Assembly: GCA_012934845.2 (NCBI GenBank)
Contig: WNNJ02001874.1
Location: 124,001-188,000, forward strand
Length of the DNA stretch: 64,000 bases
Reading direction: 5' to 3'
Origin: Pomphorhynchus laevis
Lineage: Eukaryota; Acanthocephala; Palaeacanthocephala; Echinorhynchida; Pomphorhynchidae
Shown here: positions 45,945-59,344 of the stretch, piece after piece
Position numbering within the stretch: the first letter of the stretch is position 1
Layout of the letters: each line of letters opens with the position of its first letter
Made by a program: the position numbers and the translations under genes
Notes under the pieces: generated by a model
Seen by the model: only the letters and a program-made list of their open reading frames with translations
Databases searched by the model: none
What the model was told of the DNA's origin: nothing

Positions 45945-48900
45945 TAAACACACAATAAAATAACATACAATTTCAGTTCCGCCCGCTTTGCTCGCGGAAA
46001 ATCTTGTCTACCAAGATTGTAAAACAATCAAACTACAATCTTCGACGACAACCAAACGACAACCTTCGACGACATCCGCTCGCTACTTACAACTAACGCG
46101 AACTACTTACAATTAACTACTTACAATTATTTAAAAATCGTAAACTATTGCAACCTACAGTTAATGGGAGCCAAGAAGAAAAATCTACCAAAAGCCAAGC
46201 GAGCAATCTCTGTTGATACCGATAAAACCGGCAAGCTCGAGAACATACAAGTTGAATGCTCCGCTAGCGGCTGTCAAATCTGGACATCAGTAACACATAA
46301 TTGTGCTTTGGGTCAGGAAACTTGTAGCGGGCCACCGTTCTACTGCGGATTCTGTGCGGCGAAACAAATCAACTTGTTAATAAAACGATTAGAGCAATTG
46401 GAAATGGCATCGCAGCATGATCGAATTTCTCAAATTTCTGACAAATCTACTGAGACAGTGAAGGAGCCGCAAATTGTATCGCAGCAAGATGGATTTTGTC
46501 AAGTTTATGATAAATCTACCGAGACAGTGACGGAGCCGCAAATTGTTACAACAATGTATATTCACTCCCCGACACCCCACGTCCCGTCCTTCCTGTCTCG
46601 TCTCTCAATACCTTGCATCCATCAATCAAAATCACCTCCACCAACCTCCACTATCCTTCCACTCATAACATTTCCTCACATCGCTTGCCACCCTCTTTAT
46701 TATCATTATCCTCTATGTCTCCCGTCGTCAAACCAAATCCCTCCAAATAATCAACTGCCAGCTTTTCTATCGTGATCTCACCTACTCACGTCAGTCGTCC
46801 TCCTTTACGGAAGCGCTTTGTTTCTCGCGATCGTTGCCTCATTGTCACTAATATCACGCCTTCAAACTCCTTATCTCCACAAGCACGTCTAGACCAAGAT
46901 GTTTCCGCCTTCAGATCCATCCTCTCGTCTATTGTCCCTGCGGATAAACCTTCCTTTTTCAAGGACATTTTTCCTGTCGCATTTATCCGTCTAAACAAAT
47001 CTTCTCAATCTAATCCTTTCCAGCCCCCTCTCCTAAAAATTGTTTTCAAGCATCGCTCTCACGCGTCTTCTGTCCTCTCTCAACGATTCAAACTCATGTC
47101 ATCTTCAACCACTCGAATTTTCCCTGATCGCGCCCCTTCTGAAATCGCTCAAATCTCTTTAGCCCCAATCAAAAAACGCCGTCGCGAGGAAAACGGCGAA
47201 ACCTCACTCTCAATCCGAAACATAGACGGAAATTTTCAAGTTGTCCACACCCGTCCAAAAATTCGATGGCGCTCCATTTCTCCTATGTGCCTTCTCCACT
47301 AGACTCTTTCGCCACAACACACGGCTTCCGCCTCGGTCTCCTCAACACTAGATCAATTCTCGATAAATCCGATCTTATCCTCAACCTATTCACCAAGCAA
47401 TCCATCGATCTCTTCTGCCTCACCGAATCCTGGCAATCAGATTCCGACGACCTTTCCATTCACCGTCTGCTCTCTACCGGTTGCTCCCTAGTCGAATCCG
47501 CCCTCCCCCTCAGCTCATGCCCTTCTAAATTCTCTAATCATTGTGACATCGTCGCATTCGCGCGTCACCCCGCGTCTCTTCGCAAAATCAATCCCCCTTT
47601 CAGTCCTTGCTCTTTTGAATTGCTCACTTGTCGTTATTCTAACCCGATCACTCTAGATCTCGCCATTGTATACGGTCCTGGTTCATCAGCTCTTACTGCC
47701 TTATTTTTTACCGAACTCGGTTACCTCCTTTCTCATTGTGCTTTGTTCTCAATCCCTTCACTCGTTCTAAGCAACTTCAATATCCGCCTAGACCGCCCCA
47801 CATCCACGGATTCCATCCGGTTCATCAACATTCTATCCAACTACAATTACAAACTAATCTCCACTGCCCCACAAATATACTTGGTGGGGCACTCGACATC
47901 ATCGCTGTCCCGATCATTTTGCTGCCTACACCTCACTGTCCATCTCTGATCCTGGTCTATCCGATCACTTTCTTATCACCCTTGATCTCACTCACAACCA
48001 CACCCCTCCTCACACACCTACAATTCTACGTCGCCCTTGGAGAAATCTTGACCTCTCCCTTCTCCGCTCTGCTTTAATCAAATCATCTCTATCATTACCC
48101 ACAATAACAAAATCATCTCCTCAAGATCTCGCCTTTCTTTTCGACTCTGAACTCACATCCACTCTCGATATTCTGTTGCCCTTCAAGTCTCACCCACACC
48201 GTCGCTTGCACCGTGCCCCATAGTTTGACATCCAATGCCTACTATCAAAGCGTCGATACCGCCATGCTTTTCGAGTCTATCACCGCTCTCTCAGACGTGA
48301 TTTCCGCTTGATCACTACGTTTTTCCGTGATTCCTATCTTGCTCTTCGCCGGTCTCATCTCAACCTACTACGTACCAAATGCAACTCCTTCTGACAGCAT
48401 AAAATCATCACTTCGTTCAACTCTAAGACTCTCTGGCATACTTTTAACTCAATCCTTGCTCGCTCTTCTTCGCCGTGCATCATCAATGCCAATGATTATT
48501 CGTCATTTCTCCAGACTAAAGTATCCATGTTGCTCTCTCACACCCCGGTCTCCATCCTATCCCACTCTGCCCAGTCTAATCTCATCCTTCCGGAACTCTT
48601 TCATCTTCTCCCTGTCTCACCTACAGAAGTATCATCTGTCCTCATGTCCTTGCCCAACAAAACCTCACCTGCCGATCCCCTGCCTACTCACATATTAAAA
48701 TCTATATGCTCATCGATATCCCCATTTCTCACAACCTTGTTTAACTCGTCCATCCGCAGTCGTATCTTCCCTTCACACTGGAAATCCGCAATCGTTCGTC
48801 CCCTTCTTAAGAAACAATCGCTAGACCCCTCCCTTCTAGCTATCGCCCTATTTCACTACTCCCCACTCTTTCTAAGCTCTATATAGTGTTCTCATCTCCC

Positions 48901-50085
48901 TCGACCTCTCCTCCACATTCGACATTGTAGACCACTCCGTCCTCCTTTCTCGCCTTCGTTATGATTACGGCTTTTCTTCCTCCTCCGTAGCATGGTTCGC
49001 CTCATATCTATCCGACCGTTCCTTTCGCGTCTGTTCTAATTCATCATCCTCCCCTCCCATCCCTATTTTTTGCGGGGTCCCACAAGGTTCAGTCCTAGGT
49101 ACCCTGCTTTTCTCTCTTCTGCTTGGCGATCTATCTCCGTTTATCAAACCTTACTCCTTTAAGGTCATGCAATATGCCGATGACATTCTAATCTATGCTC
49201 ATGCACCCGCACATCGCATACACGATATCGGCATTTCTGCATCCAACTGTCTTTCTTCTATCTACAAACGTCTCTCCAATCTCCATCTCGTTCTAAACCC
49301 GAAGAGTTCAAAATAATGTGGATCCTCCCCCGTAAACCTAACATATCTCCTCCCACTGTATATTTTGCCTCATCGATCATCCCCATAGTCCACAATCTCA
49401 CTTTCTTAGGCTTCCATTTTGATGATCACCTTTCCCTTAAACCCTTCGTCCGTGACAAGGTCCGCTCATCTAACTTAATTCTCCGTGATATCCGCCGTAT
49501 CCGCCCCCTTATCGACTTCCGTTCTTGTATGTCTCTTCTTTCATCGCTTCTTTTCCCTAAAATCGATTACTGCTTAGCCTTTTCGCCAATTCTCCAAAAT
49601 CCATCATCCTACCCCTACAACGAATAATCAACACCGCCGTTCGAGTGCTCTTTCGTCTCCGTCGCTTCGACCACACATCCACATATTTTGCCCAACTCTC
49701 CTGGCCCACCATCCACATCCGCATCAAACTCCGCCTTCTTCTCGTTACCTTTCGTCTCATCGCTGTCGGCTCCCCATCGTTCATCAACCTTTTTTTCTTA
49801 GACGATACTCGCCCCACCTCGCTATCGCTTCGTTCCTGTCATACTTACTCCACGTTCCTAATTACTCCAACAACTACGGTCTCCGATCCTTCCTCGTCGC
49901 CGCCTCACTCGCCTGGAATCAACTCCCTCTCGACGTCCGCCGCGCTCCCTCCTTTATCACATTCAAACACCTCCTCCGTTCACACCTTCTCGACACCTGA
50001 TTCACAGTTTTGTTTTGTTGTGGTCATGTAAGCGTGCGCTGGCACGCATTTGCCACGTTAAAATAAATCCTTTTTTTTCACTGTG
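45945..50085 (+). mobile_element. LINE family A, copy A2
   Basis: The 5' region (45,945-46,163) contains short internal repeats (CTACTTACAA, CCTTCGACGACA). ORF1 begins at 46,164 with the Cys motif CSASGCQIW ... FYCGFC; it shifts frame near 46,560, and its C-terminal part is 46,772-47,302 (SRDRCLIVTNITPS, FIRLNKSSQS, PLLKIVFKHRSHASSVL). ORF2 from 47,266 has the endonuclease (LNTRSILDKSDLIL, CLTESWQSDSDD, LSNFNIRLDRP where GDFN is usual). About 180 nt of the RT fingers are missing near 48,890 before SLDLSSTFDIVDHSVLL; YADD lies near 49,180. 3' end at 50,025-50,085 with the family hairpin and a T/A tail. Multiple frameshifts; inactive. Confidence 0.9.
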
Positions 50086-51096
50086 CGATCTCTATCTACC
50101 ATCAAAGCTTTGAGAATAAAGCTTACACGAAACTTTACTTTCCATCAATAGTTATATATTCAACCACATGAGCTGCTCTACACTATTGAATGCTTACACA
50201 CGTAAAATGCATTTCATGATTGTTAGCTGGTTTCAAGACTCATTTTGCAAAAGTAACCAAGTATTAATGCCAATTTGGAATTCCTGCAGTTGTTGATGTC
50301 AAATAATACAATAATACAAATTTATTTAATGTGGCAAATGCGTACAAGCTGTACGCTTACAAGTCCACAAACAAAAATGAAAAAGTCAAGCAGATAAATT
50401 GTTTAAATGGGATCGGATTTGTCGTTTGAAGCACTACAGGGAAGTTGATTCGCGCATATGAATAGGCGGATGATTCCACGATAGAGGAGCAGCCACCAGA
50501 AAGGAGCGGAGTCCAAAGGAGGTAGAGTAGTTTGGGACATGTAAAAGAAGGGAATTACAGGAACGCAAGGAACAGTAAACAGGACGAGAATTATCAAGAA
50601 AAGGAAGGGTGAGAAATGAAGGGGTATGAAAAGTTACAAGGCGGAAAGCAACGATAAGAAGACGAATTTGAACACGACAATAAATTGTAGGCAAATCGAG
50701 AGAAGCAAGATGGTAGGATGTGTGATCAAAACGACGAAGACGGAGGAGAATTCGGACAGCTGCGTTGACGATGCGTTGTAGGGGAAGAAGAGTGGATTTA
50801 GGTGAGTTGGAAAATAGACTAAGACAATAATCGAGTCTAGAAAAAAGAAGATATTAGAGTCATACAAGAAGGGAAATCGATCAATCTACGAACTTGACGG
50901 AGGTTGCGGAGTATCAAGGTAGATGAGCGTACTTTATCTCTAACGAAAGGTTTAAGTGAAAGTCGGTTGTCAAAATGAAAGCCTAGGAAAACGAGATTAT
51001 CAACGATAGGAAGAATTGTAGAATTTAATGATACGAAGGGAGGTTTGAAGCCGAGGCGTCGAGGTAGGATACACATAATTTTGGATTTATCGGGAT

Positions 51097-52113
51097 TCAG
51101 AGAAAGGCGAAGGGAAAAAAGATGATTGGAAATTGAGACAAGACAGTCCGAAGCGGAAACACTAAGATCGTGAATACGATAAACAGGTGCATGATCATAG
51201 ATGAGAATGTCATCAGCATATTGCATAACATGAAGTTAAATTTATGAGAAATCGAAGACAAATCAGCAAGAAGAAGAGAGAAAAGTATAGGGCCTAATAC
51301 GGAGCCTTGTGGAACACCGGACGGAATGGACGAAGGATGGGAGAGAGAAGAGTTAGAATAGACGCGAAATGTACGGTTTGATAGATATGAAGAAAACCAT
51401 GATACAGTGGGTAAAGAGAAGCCATAATCATGACGAAGGCGATGGAGAAGAATCGAGTGATCGACGATGTCAAAAGCAGATGATAGATCAAGAGAAACTA
51501 TGACACTACATAATTTATGATCGCGCGAGATGAGTAAGTCGTTATAAACTTTAAGACATGCAATTTCGGTAGAGTAATTAGAACGAAAAGCGGCTTGGAA
51601 GGGAGGAAATAAGTTAGAGGAATAGAGATATGTATTAACTTGCTTAAGAACGAGACGCTCAAGGAGTTTAGAGAGGGTTAGGAGAAGTGAAATAGGACGG
51701 TACGAAGATGGTAGTGAGGAGTCGAGAGATCGCTTTTTGATGAGAGTACGAACAGTGGCGCATTTCCAGATGGAAGGAAATGTACGGCTACGGATGGACG
51801 AGTTGAACAATGTGGTTAGGAAGGGTAAGATAAAGGAGCAGATATTTTTAAGCAAGTGAGTGGGAATTGGGTCAGAAGGAGAGGTTTTATTAGGTAATGA
51901 CAGCAGAACCGAAGAAACTTCATCAGACGAAACGGGAAGAAGGTGGAATAGTTCTGGAAGGGAAGTATTTAAAGAGAAGAGTGGGTACAAGGGGGCTATG
52001 GGTAGTAGGGAAAGTAAATTAGATAGCTTAGTTTGTAGATAAGAAGAAAATTCATCAGGATTTATATTACAAGGGATGATGATCGTGAAAGAATTGAGTT
52101 TAAGATTTTCCAA
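51097..52113 (-). pseudogene. ORF2 reverse-transcriptase part of LINE A3
   Basis: 338-codon open stretch: LPVSSDEVSSVLLSLPNKTS, SSYRPISLLLTLSKLLERLV, FQAAFRSNYSTE, VSLDLSSAFDIVDHSILLHR (motif A), SGVPQGSVLGPILFSLL. The frame shifts just before motif C, and MQYADDILIYDHAP (motif C, YADD) lies in the next frame at 51,226. The C-terminal RT continues to about 50,434. These features fit the L2/CR1 group. Confidence 0.85.
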
Positions 52114-52437
52114 TGAGATTTAGAGTTGGAAGATGACTCGAGTTGATTTCGCCAAAAGATAGTACGTTTAGTACGTATAAGAATGAGATGTGAACGGCGT
52201 TGAGAAAAGTAGGAATCACGAAGATTTGGAGGGAGTGAGTTGGGTGAACGTTTAAGAAAGCGTTTATACATACGAAAAGAGTGACGGAGTCGACGCTTAG
52301 AAAGACTACAGTCAGAATCGAACCAGGAAGCATGGCGCAAGCGCTGGGAACGTCGAAGTCGACTAGGCAGAAGGTTATTGAGGATCGACGTAAGTTCAGA
52401 ATCAAACAGAATGCAGAGATCATCGGGAGAGAGATAG

Positions 52438-53262
52438 TTAAGAGGAAGTGAAAAGAGTGAAGAAGATATCGAGAAGCTTCCAGGGTCGACTTGGTGTAGA
52501 TAAAAATAAAGGCGGAGAAGGAGGATGGGGACGAGTAAGCGTAAGAGTGACAAGGAAATGATCGGACAAACCAGGATCAGTAATTGACAAGGAGGTATAG
52601 TCATTGAAGCAGTTAGGAACAGCAATGATGTCGAGAGCACCGCCGAGAATATGAGTTGGGCTTGTTGAAAGTAATTTATAGTTAAAATCAGAAAAAAGAT
52701 TAGTTAAAGTGATAGAGTCAGAGTCAGACGGGCGATCAAGACGAATGTTAAAGTCACCGAGAACAAAAGAAGGAGTATAAGACAATGAACAGTGAGACAT
52801 TAGATCTGCAAGGTCGTTAAAGAAGATACGTGATTGGGCAACTGAACCTGGACGGTATACAATCACAAGTTCCAGAGGGAAAGGCGTTGATAATCTGCAT
52901 ATGAGTAATTCGAACGAAGTGTAACGGATGTTAACGTTGATTTTACGTAAAGACATTGGGTGACGAGCAATGGCAACAATACCGCCATGGTTAGACGCAG
53001 TAGATGTATGAGATGTAATTTGACGAGCTGATTCAACTAGAGAACAACCAGAGCGATATAGACGACGAATATCAAGATCGTCGGAGTCAGTGTGCCAGGA
53101 TTCGGTAATGCAGAGAATATCGATAGATAATTGATTGAAGATATCGAGAATCATATCAGCTTTATGAAGAATGGAGCGAGTATTGAATAGGCTAAGACGA
53201 AAAGTATGCTTAGGAGCGAGATCGACTAGCGAAGAAGACAAGGGGGAGAGATGAGACGCCAT
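52438..53262 (-). pseudogene. ORF2 endonuclease part of LINE A3
   Basis: 274 codons from the ORF2 ATG at 53,262. APE-type motifs in order: LFNTRSILHKADMIL, CITESWHTDSDD, SNHGGIVAIARHP, VIVYRPGS, VLGDFNIRLDRP, GALDIIAV, LSDHFLVTL. The frame is lost near 52,440; coding continues in other frames to the RT. Confidence 0.85.
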
Positions 53263-54551
53263 CGAATTTTTGGCCTTGTGTGAAGAACGTGAAAATTTCC
53301 GTTGATTTTACGTATAGATAAGGATGACTCGCCGTTTGTTTCACGTCGATGTTTTTCAATGCGAGCTAAATTGAGCTGGGCAATATCAGAAGTGGAGCGG
53401 TCAGGAAAGATACGGCAAGTAGATGAAGTGGTAAGAAGTTTAAAACGTTGGGAGTGTACCGAAGAGGCATGTGAACTATGTCGGAAAACAATTTTTAGGA
53501 GTGGAGGACTGAGATGATTGGATTTAGTGGATTTGTTTAAACGAATAAAGGATACAGGAGCGATATTATTGAAGAGTGATGGGTTATCATCAGGAAGAAT
53601 GGTTGCTAGGATAGACCTGAAAGCAGATACATCATCATCGAGGCGAGATTGTGGAGAAGCAGATTCGGAAAGCTTTAAGTTTGATATGATTATACAGCGA
53701 TCGCGCGAAGGAAAACGATTTCGTGGAAGTGGTGGACGGACAGAGCTGGTAGGAGTCGAGGTAGATGATCAGATAGAAGTGGAAATGACAGGGGTGCTTG
53801 ATAAAGAATTAATATTGGTTGAAGCAAGTGTGACAGGAGCAGGGTGTTGAATCGGTTGATCAGAGATGTGACTGGATATGATTTTAAATGAAGGTTGTAA
53901 ATTATTTTGAAGTGTTACGTGGGAGGTAAAGTAAGGAGAATTAAAATAGGTTGGGGCATGAGTGACAGGAATGGAGTGTTGAATCAGTTGATCGGAAATG
54001 TTACTGGAAATGATTTTGATGGAAGGGTGTAAATTATTGAGAGGTGATACAGGGGAGGTCGAGTAAGGAGTACGTGAGGAGAATAAAGAAGTTTGAGATT
54101 TATTTAGATTGGGGGAGGAATAGGAAAGAGGAGGTACGAGATGAAAAGCTTTACCGTTAGCATTGTTAGAATGAGAAAGATTAATGGAAGTTTGGTACGT
54201 AGTTGAACGAGGAGTGTGTGAGAGAGTAGGTTCAATAATGGGATTATATGATGCGAAGTCAGGTGTTGATGCGAGGGAAACATCTAAAACAGCATTGGTT
54301 TGAGTGGTCGTGTGTGATACAGGAGTAGATGAGCAGGATAACTGTAGTAGTCGTACTGATGTACAAAAACCGCAAGTGAAATGTTTACGTTTATACACCG
54401 AGTGGTCGGATATTTTAACACGAACAAGTGTCCATACATCGCAATCTTTGGAATCGCATCCAACTTCAAAGCTGGTATAACCATCATTGCATTCTGATGT
54501 GGAAGATTCTTGATCAGGAACAGGGATCTGAGATCGCGCTTTTTTAGGCAT
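53225..54551 (-). pseudogene. ORF1 of LINE A3, one in-frame stop
   Basis: MPKKARS start at 54,551; Cys motif C32-x4-C37-DVW40 ... C60-GF-C63; a Ser/Pro/Thr-rich repetitive middle (two imperfect copies of a 'LHPSIKIISSNISDQLIQH'-like unit); then the RNA-binding-like domain, which ends in RWRPISP as in A4. Compared with A4, a cysteine codon (TGC) reads TGA near 53,768, splitting the ORF after 260 codons. The rest of the frame appears open. Confidence 0.8.
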
Positions 54552-54655
54552 GACCTTTTATCGATAGATTGAGCTCAATCCGCGAGCGTAGCGAGCGGAA
54601 CTGACAGGAATAATTGTAAATAGTTATTTGTTAGCAGCTTAGAATTTAACTTAGA

Positions 54656-55067
54656 ATTTAAGCTTAGAAATAAGCATCATTATTGATGTCTATAACAAAT
54701 GAGGACGGCTATGCGACCGTTACGAATCGTAGTTTCTTTTCATTTTTTCATATTCACTCGAGTATAATTTTTGTTGGTGTCATTGATAACCTCAGGGAAT
54801 TCCTAAGGTTTAGATTAATACCTTGTTATCTTGACAAACAAATAAGTCGATCCTATTTATGCAAAATCACCATGTATTAATTGTATAACGGGATTTATGT
54901 CATGGTACAACGTACCTGATTTCTCTGTGATTATGCAATGATACAGTGCTGACGACAAAGAGCAACAACTAATATGATAATTTACTACCTTAAGCAACAA
55001 CCTCTTCGTTTATAGGTATATTGTTCCCTATCTCATAATGTGTGATCAACGTTTATTTACATATTTT

Positions 55068-55118
<51 letters not shown>

Positions 55119-55804
55119 ATAATATATAATAATATATTATATATTATTATAATATATATATTATTATATATAATAATTATTGTTGGATGAAATCAGAACA
55201 ATAATTATTGTCCGTATTTCATCCAACAATAATTAGTATTGTATAATATGAATCCGATTGAAGAAAGGATCTCAGGAGGCAGTTCTATCGCACAAAATCA
55301 ATCTAATATAAATTTATATATATTAAAAATAGGACGATAAACTTAATACACTACACTAAAATTATTTAAAGTTAAAATATTACAGCATATCATAAACATT
55401 TACAAATTCGGATTTTTTCTAACAAAATACATCAGTTATTTACGTAATAGAAATTCCCATAAATATTTTCGTGAACATTTTAAAAAATACGTTTATTAAC
55501 ATTTGTAGTTAATTATGTATGATGAATGTGATATAATTAATATTAACGATTTATCTTTAATAAAAAAATTTTCTCATTTATTTTCTAAGAGGATTATATA
55601 TTAGTTTAATAAATAATACATGATATAGACTAGTTTGAACATTCTTGATTACTAAGTACTTACATTTGAGATATAAAAAACATACAAGATATAAAACTGT
55701 TACTAACATTGAATATAAAACGATCGTCTTGAGAATCAATACTAAATCAGGTTTGGACGCAAATATAATAGACGTAAATTCAAACAAATTTAAACAAAGA
55801 ATTT
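54656..55804. other. Spacer between LINEs A3 and B1
   Basis: AT-rich, with an (AT)n run. No gene recognised. Confidence 0.45.
55069..55232. repeat. (AT)n microsatellite and adjoining inverted repeat
   Basis: About 45 bp of pure AT, then TAATAATATATT-type decay to 55,165, followed by a 25-bp-arm hairpin centred near 55,198 (arms TAATTATTGTTGGATGAAAT and its complement). Confidence 0.9.
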
Positions 55805-57237
55805 CCAAATGGGAACAGAATCTCGTAAACGAAGGCACGAGAAGACAGACGCGACAATGGAAAAGACGAAAAATCCTCCGAAGTACACAACACAACATGT
55901 TTGTTGCGACTCTTTGGGTTGCAATGTATGGACAACCGTCTCAATTCTGAAGTCCGAGCAATCGGCTATGTGCGATAAGAAATTTATTTGTGGATATTGC
56001 AGCGCTTCGATTTTATTGAGAAATATCTAAAGGGTCACACCGAATAATTCCGATATCATATTTGCTGCTTATACGTCCAGAGAATCCAAATATGTTCACT
56101 CCTTCGGTTGGAGTTGTGCGGCACTTAAAGATGCAACTCGGGCGAATGAGCTATCAAGTGACAATTGTCAAACTAGGCCAAGTCACGATATTGTGTCTGA
56201 TCATACTTATGATTGGGGTCTGAGAGATACAAAAAACACCATCTCTATACTCCCGGATGACGTGATATCGAATTTCACAATTAGTAAAATCATGTGTGGT
56301 CTGGATATGGAAACTAAGTCGGAAATGATAACTACCAAAGAAGCTGTCAATTTTGTTGGCAAGTCACGATCCACATGGCCTACCTTACCTTCTCTCACGA
56401 AACAATCCGATAACAATGATATAGAATCTCATCTTATCGAAATTCCACACCAGGTTGCAATCGAGGGTGAACAGTCTAGAAGAGTTTTTAGTGAACAGTC
56501 TAGAAAAGTTTTCAGTCATATATTCTCTCAACGACAAACTGACTCACTAAATAGTCACAGGTCATTCTTAGCCAGCAAGTCTAATGAATCTTCCCGGGAT
56601 CGGTGCTTGATTATTACGAACGTTCTTGGTCGTCGTCTGATGTGACTCAAACTCGAGTGGACCATGATGTTGAACAATTCCGAAAAATATTGAGAGTTAT
56701 TATTTCTCCGAAAGATTCCTATATTTCAGAAGTTCGCCCTATTGCGATATTTAGAATAGGCCGTCGCAACAATCTTGAAGAACGTTCTCGTTTGATGAAA
56801 GTTGTCTTTCGTACATCCTCAGTGGTCCGTGAGTTGTTAAAATGCAGATCTAAACTGATGCAGTCATCATTTCGGTTGTTGACAGATATGTCTTTCGCTT
56901 AGCGTTGTCTCTACCGTGTTGCTCGGACTAAGCTAAATGCTTGGATAGAATCTGGAGAAACTGATCTGCATATTGTAAATTTTCGGGTAGTTCGGCGTCG
57001 TCCACGATTGAGATGGTCACCGCTATGAAAACGTTTTCTGAAAATTGTAAGATAAGACCCAATGCGCCTTATCGTAAAAACCACAAATGGTTTAAAGTTA
57101 TATATTTGAACGTTCGAAGCGTTCTCAATAAGATGGGTAAATTAAAAGTCATAGCTACATATCATCATCCAAATATTATTGCCTTTAGTGAATCTTGGCT
57201 CTCTGACCTTGTTCCTGATAGCTTATTAAAAAATTAT

Positions 57238-57474
57238 TTTTTAACGTGGCAAATGTGTGCCAGCGCACGCTTACATGACCAAAACAAAAATATATGTAAA
57301 TCATGTGTCGAGAAGGTGTGAAGTGATGAGGTGTTTGAATGTGATAAAGGAGGGAGCGCGGCTACGTCGAGAGGGTGTTGATTCCAGGCGAGTGAGGCAG
57401 CGACGAGGAAGGATCAGAGACCGTAGTTATTGGAGTAATTGGGAACGTGGAGTAAGAGGAATTACGGGAACGCA
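57238..57474 (-). mobile_element. Family A 3'-end scrap inserted in LINE B1
   Basis: 237 bp, reverse orientation, from the 3' terminal TTAACGTGGCAAATG through the hairpin and the last ORF2 codons, ending at a 5' truncation point near GGGAACGCA. B1 endonuclease text stops on one side and resumes on the other, so family A was mobile after B1 inserted. No clear target-site duplication by eye. Confidence 0.9.
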
Positions 57475-59090
57475 ATGGATCATATGGATTATTATCCATC
57501 TATGCATATAACCTGTTTCGTTGTGATCGATCTGGTCGAAGGAGAGGGGTGTAGTGCTATATTGTAGTTTAGGTATTGGTGTAGTATGTTTTCAGACGAT
57601 TAGTGATGACAATGGGATTGTGGCTTTATACCTAAAATTGTGCCTTGATCAGGTCAATTCTATGTATGTTCTATTGTTCTATCGTCCTCTTTTGGCAAGT
57701 AGCGATGATTTAATAGAACTTATTGAGCTCTGTGGTTAACATAAAAAAGCCTAATCTTAGGAGATCTGAATATTCCCTCAATAGATTGAGACTCTTTTTC
57801 GTCTACTAGTATCGTTGAGGGATGATTCTCAAGGCGAGGTCACGTGTAAAAGTGTCATGGTAAACTTATTTGCCCAGGAGTTATCGTCGATGTCTTGCTC
57901 TTCGCGGACATTATGAGTTCTGAATCAGAAAAGGGTTCAGATGCATTCGACCGATCTAATCTGTCGTTTAGTGCTGAAGATGTTTTTAAGCTATAATGTA
58001 AATTAAAACCAAACATCGCTGCCGGTCCAGAAGGTCTTTCCTTAATTCTTTTGAATAAAGTTGCTCCTCAAATATATTCATATGTTTTTCGTATGTTTCA
58101 GTTTTCTATTCCCCAATCTCGAATTCCTTCGCGTTGGAAGGAGTCCATTGCAGTTCCAGTATATAAAATGGGAGATCGACAAGTGTGTAAGAACTATCAC
58201 CCAGTAGCCTTGACATGTATTATTTGTAAGTTGCTTGGAAAGCAAATAATCAAAAACATATCTTCTGATTAGGAAAGCAACAATAAACTTCCTGACTCAC
58301 AGAACGGTTTCAGACCAAATAGATCAACAATAAGTAAGCTTTAGATTTCTTCCAACTCATGGCAGTCTTCATTAGATAGACGAGTTCAATCAAATATACT
58401 TTTAGTATGTCTCTCTCATGCTTTGGATTCAGTTCCGCATGATCGCCTCATTCACAAATTGAGTTCACTTAGTGCTTGTCCAATGTATGTCGTCTGGATT
58501 GCAAATTACTTAAGTTCACGCTCTTTCAAAGTACGTGTAGGTGCAGATATGTCCACCTCATTCGCTATTCATTCTGTCGTTCCACAGGGTGCTGTTATCT
58601 CCCCACTTCTTTTTATTGTCTATATCAATGATCTCCCATTTGTAATTCGTTCTGATGTCGTTATGTATGCTGACGATGTTAAGATATGGCGGCGTATTAG
58701 AGACGGAAGAGATATTAAGATCCTTCAAGATGATCTGACATGTATAGAAAAATGGTCAGCGGAAAATAGTTTGAGGGTTTACCCCTCTAAATGTGCACAT
58801 ATGTCCATTGATTTTTCACTAAACTCATCATATCAGATAGGTTCGATTCAGATAGGCCGAGTGGGTGAATTCAAGTATCTTGATGTGATGATGACCTGTA
58901 GCTTAAAAACTAATGTCCACACTAGATATATTTGTAATCGAGACTATCGTATTTTGTGGGTTTTTCAAGTCTTTTGATCAGATAAGTCCATCAATCTTCA
59001 AGCGACTATTTTACTCTTATATTCTTCCCATCCTTAATACGGTTTATCTGTAACTTATCCATAGACTTTAAGGGAATCCCGTGACATTGA

Positions 59091-59344
59091 GAACTTGTTA
59101 CGTAAAGGGTCACGAATGATTCCGAATTTCTCCAATTTGAGATATGCTGAACGTTTGACATCTCTACGTGTCGGCACATTGAAATATCGCATATCGGCCA
59201 TTGATTTATCAACTGCAGAACTTGTTACGTAAAGGGTCACGAATGATTCCGAATTTCTCCAATTTGAGATATGCTGAACGTTTGACATCTCTACGTGTCG
59301 GCACATTGAAATATCGCAGATCGGCCATTGATTTATCAACTGCA
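59091..59344 (+). repeat. 127-bp tandem duplication in LINE B1
   Basis: 59,091-59,217 and 59,218-59,344 differ at one base (CGCATATCGG vs CGCAGATCGG). Contains the 'YAERLTSLRVGTLKYR' coding segment twice. Confidence 0.95.

Larger units (their letters stand above)
50305..54655 (-). mobile_element. LINE family A, copy A3, almost full length
   Basis: Runs right to left. 5' region 54,655-54,552, ORF1 54,551 to about 53,225, ORF2 from 53,262 to about 50,430, then the 3' hairpin and an AATAAATTTGTATT-type tail at 50,305-50,370. ORF1 and ORF2 overlap by about 37 nt with ORF2 in the -1 frame. ORF2 has a full endonuclease and an RT in three or four frames. Its ORF1 and endonuclease are about 97-98% alike at protein level to copy A4 at 62.0-64.0 kb, so the two are close relatives. 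About 4.35 kb with roughly half a dozen breaks. Confidence 0.92.

Noticed and set aside
53518-53850. Plus-strand open frames across 53.3-53.9 kb and their near twins in reverse at 62.7-63.2 kb
   Set aside because: They are antisense shadows of the A3 and A4 ORF1, repeated because the two copies are nearly identical.
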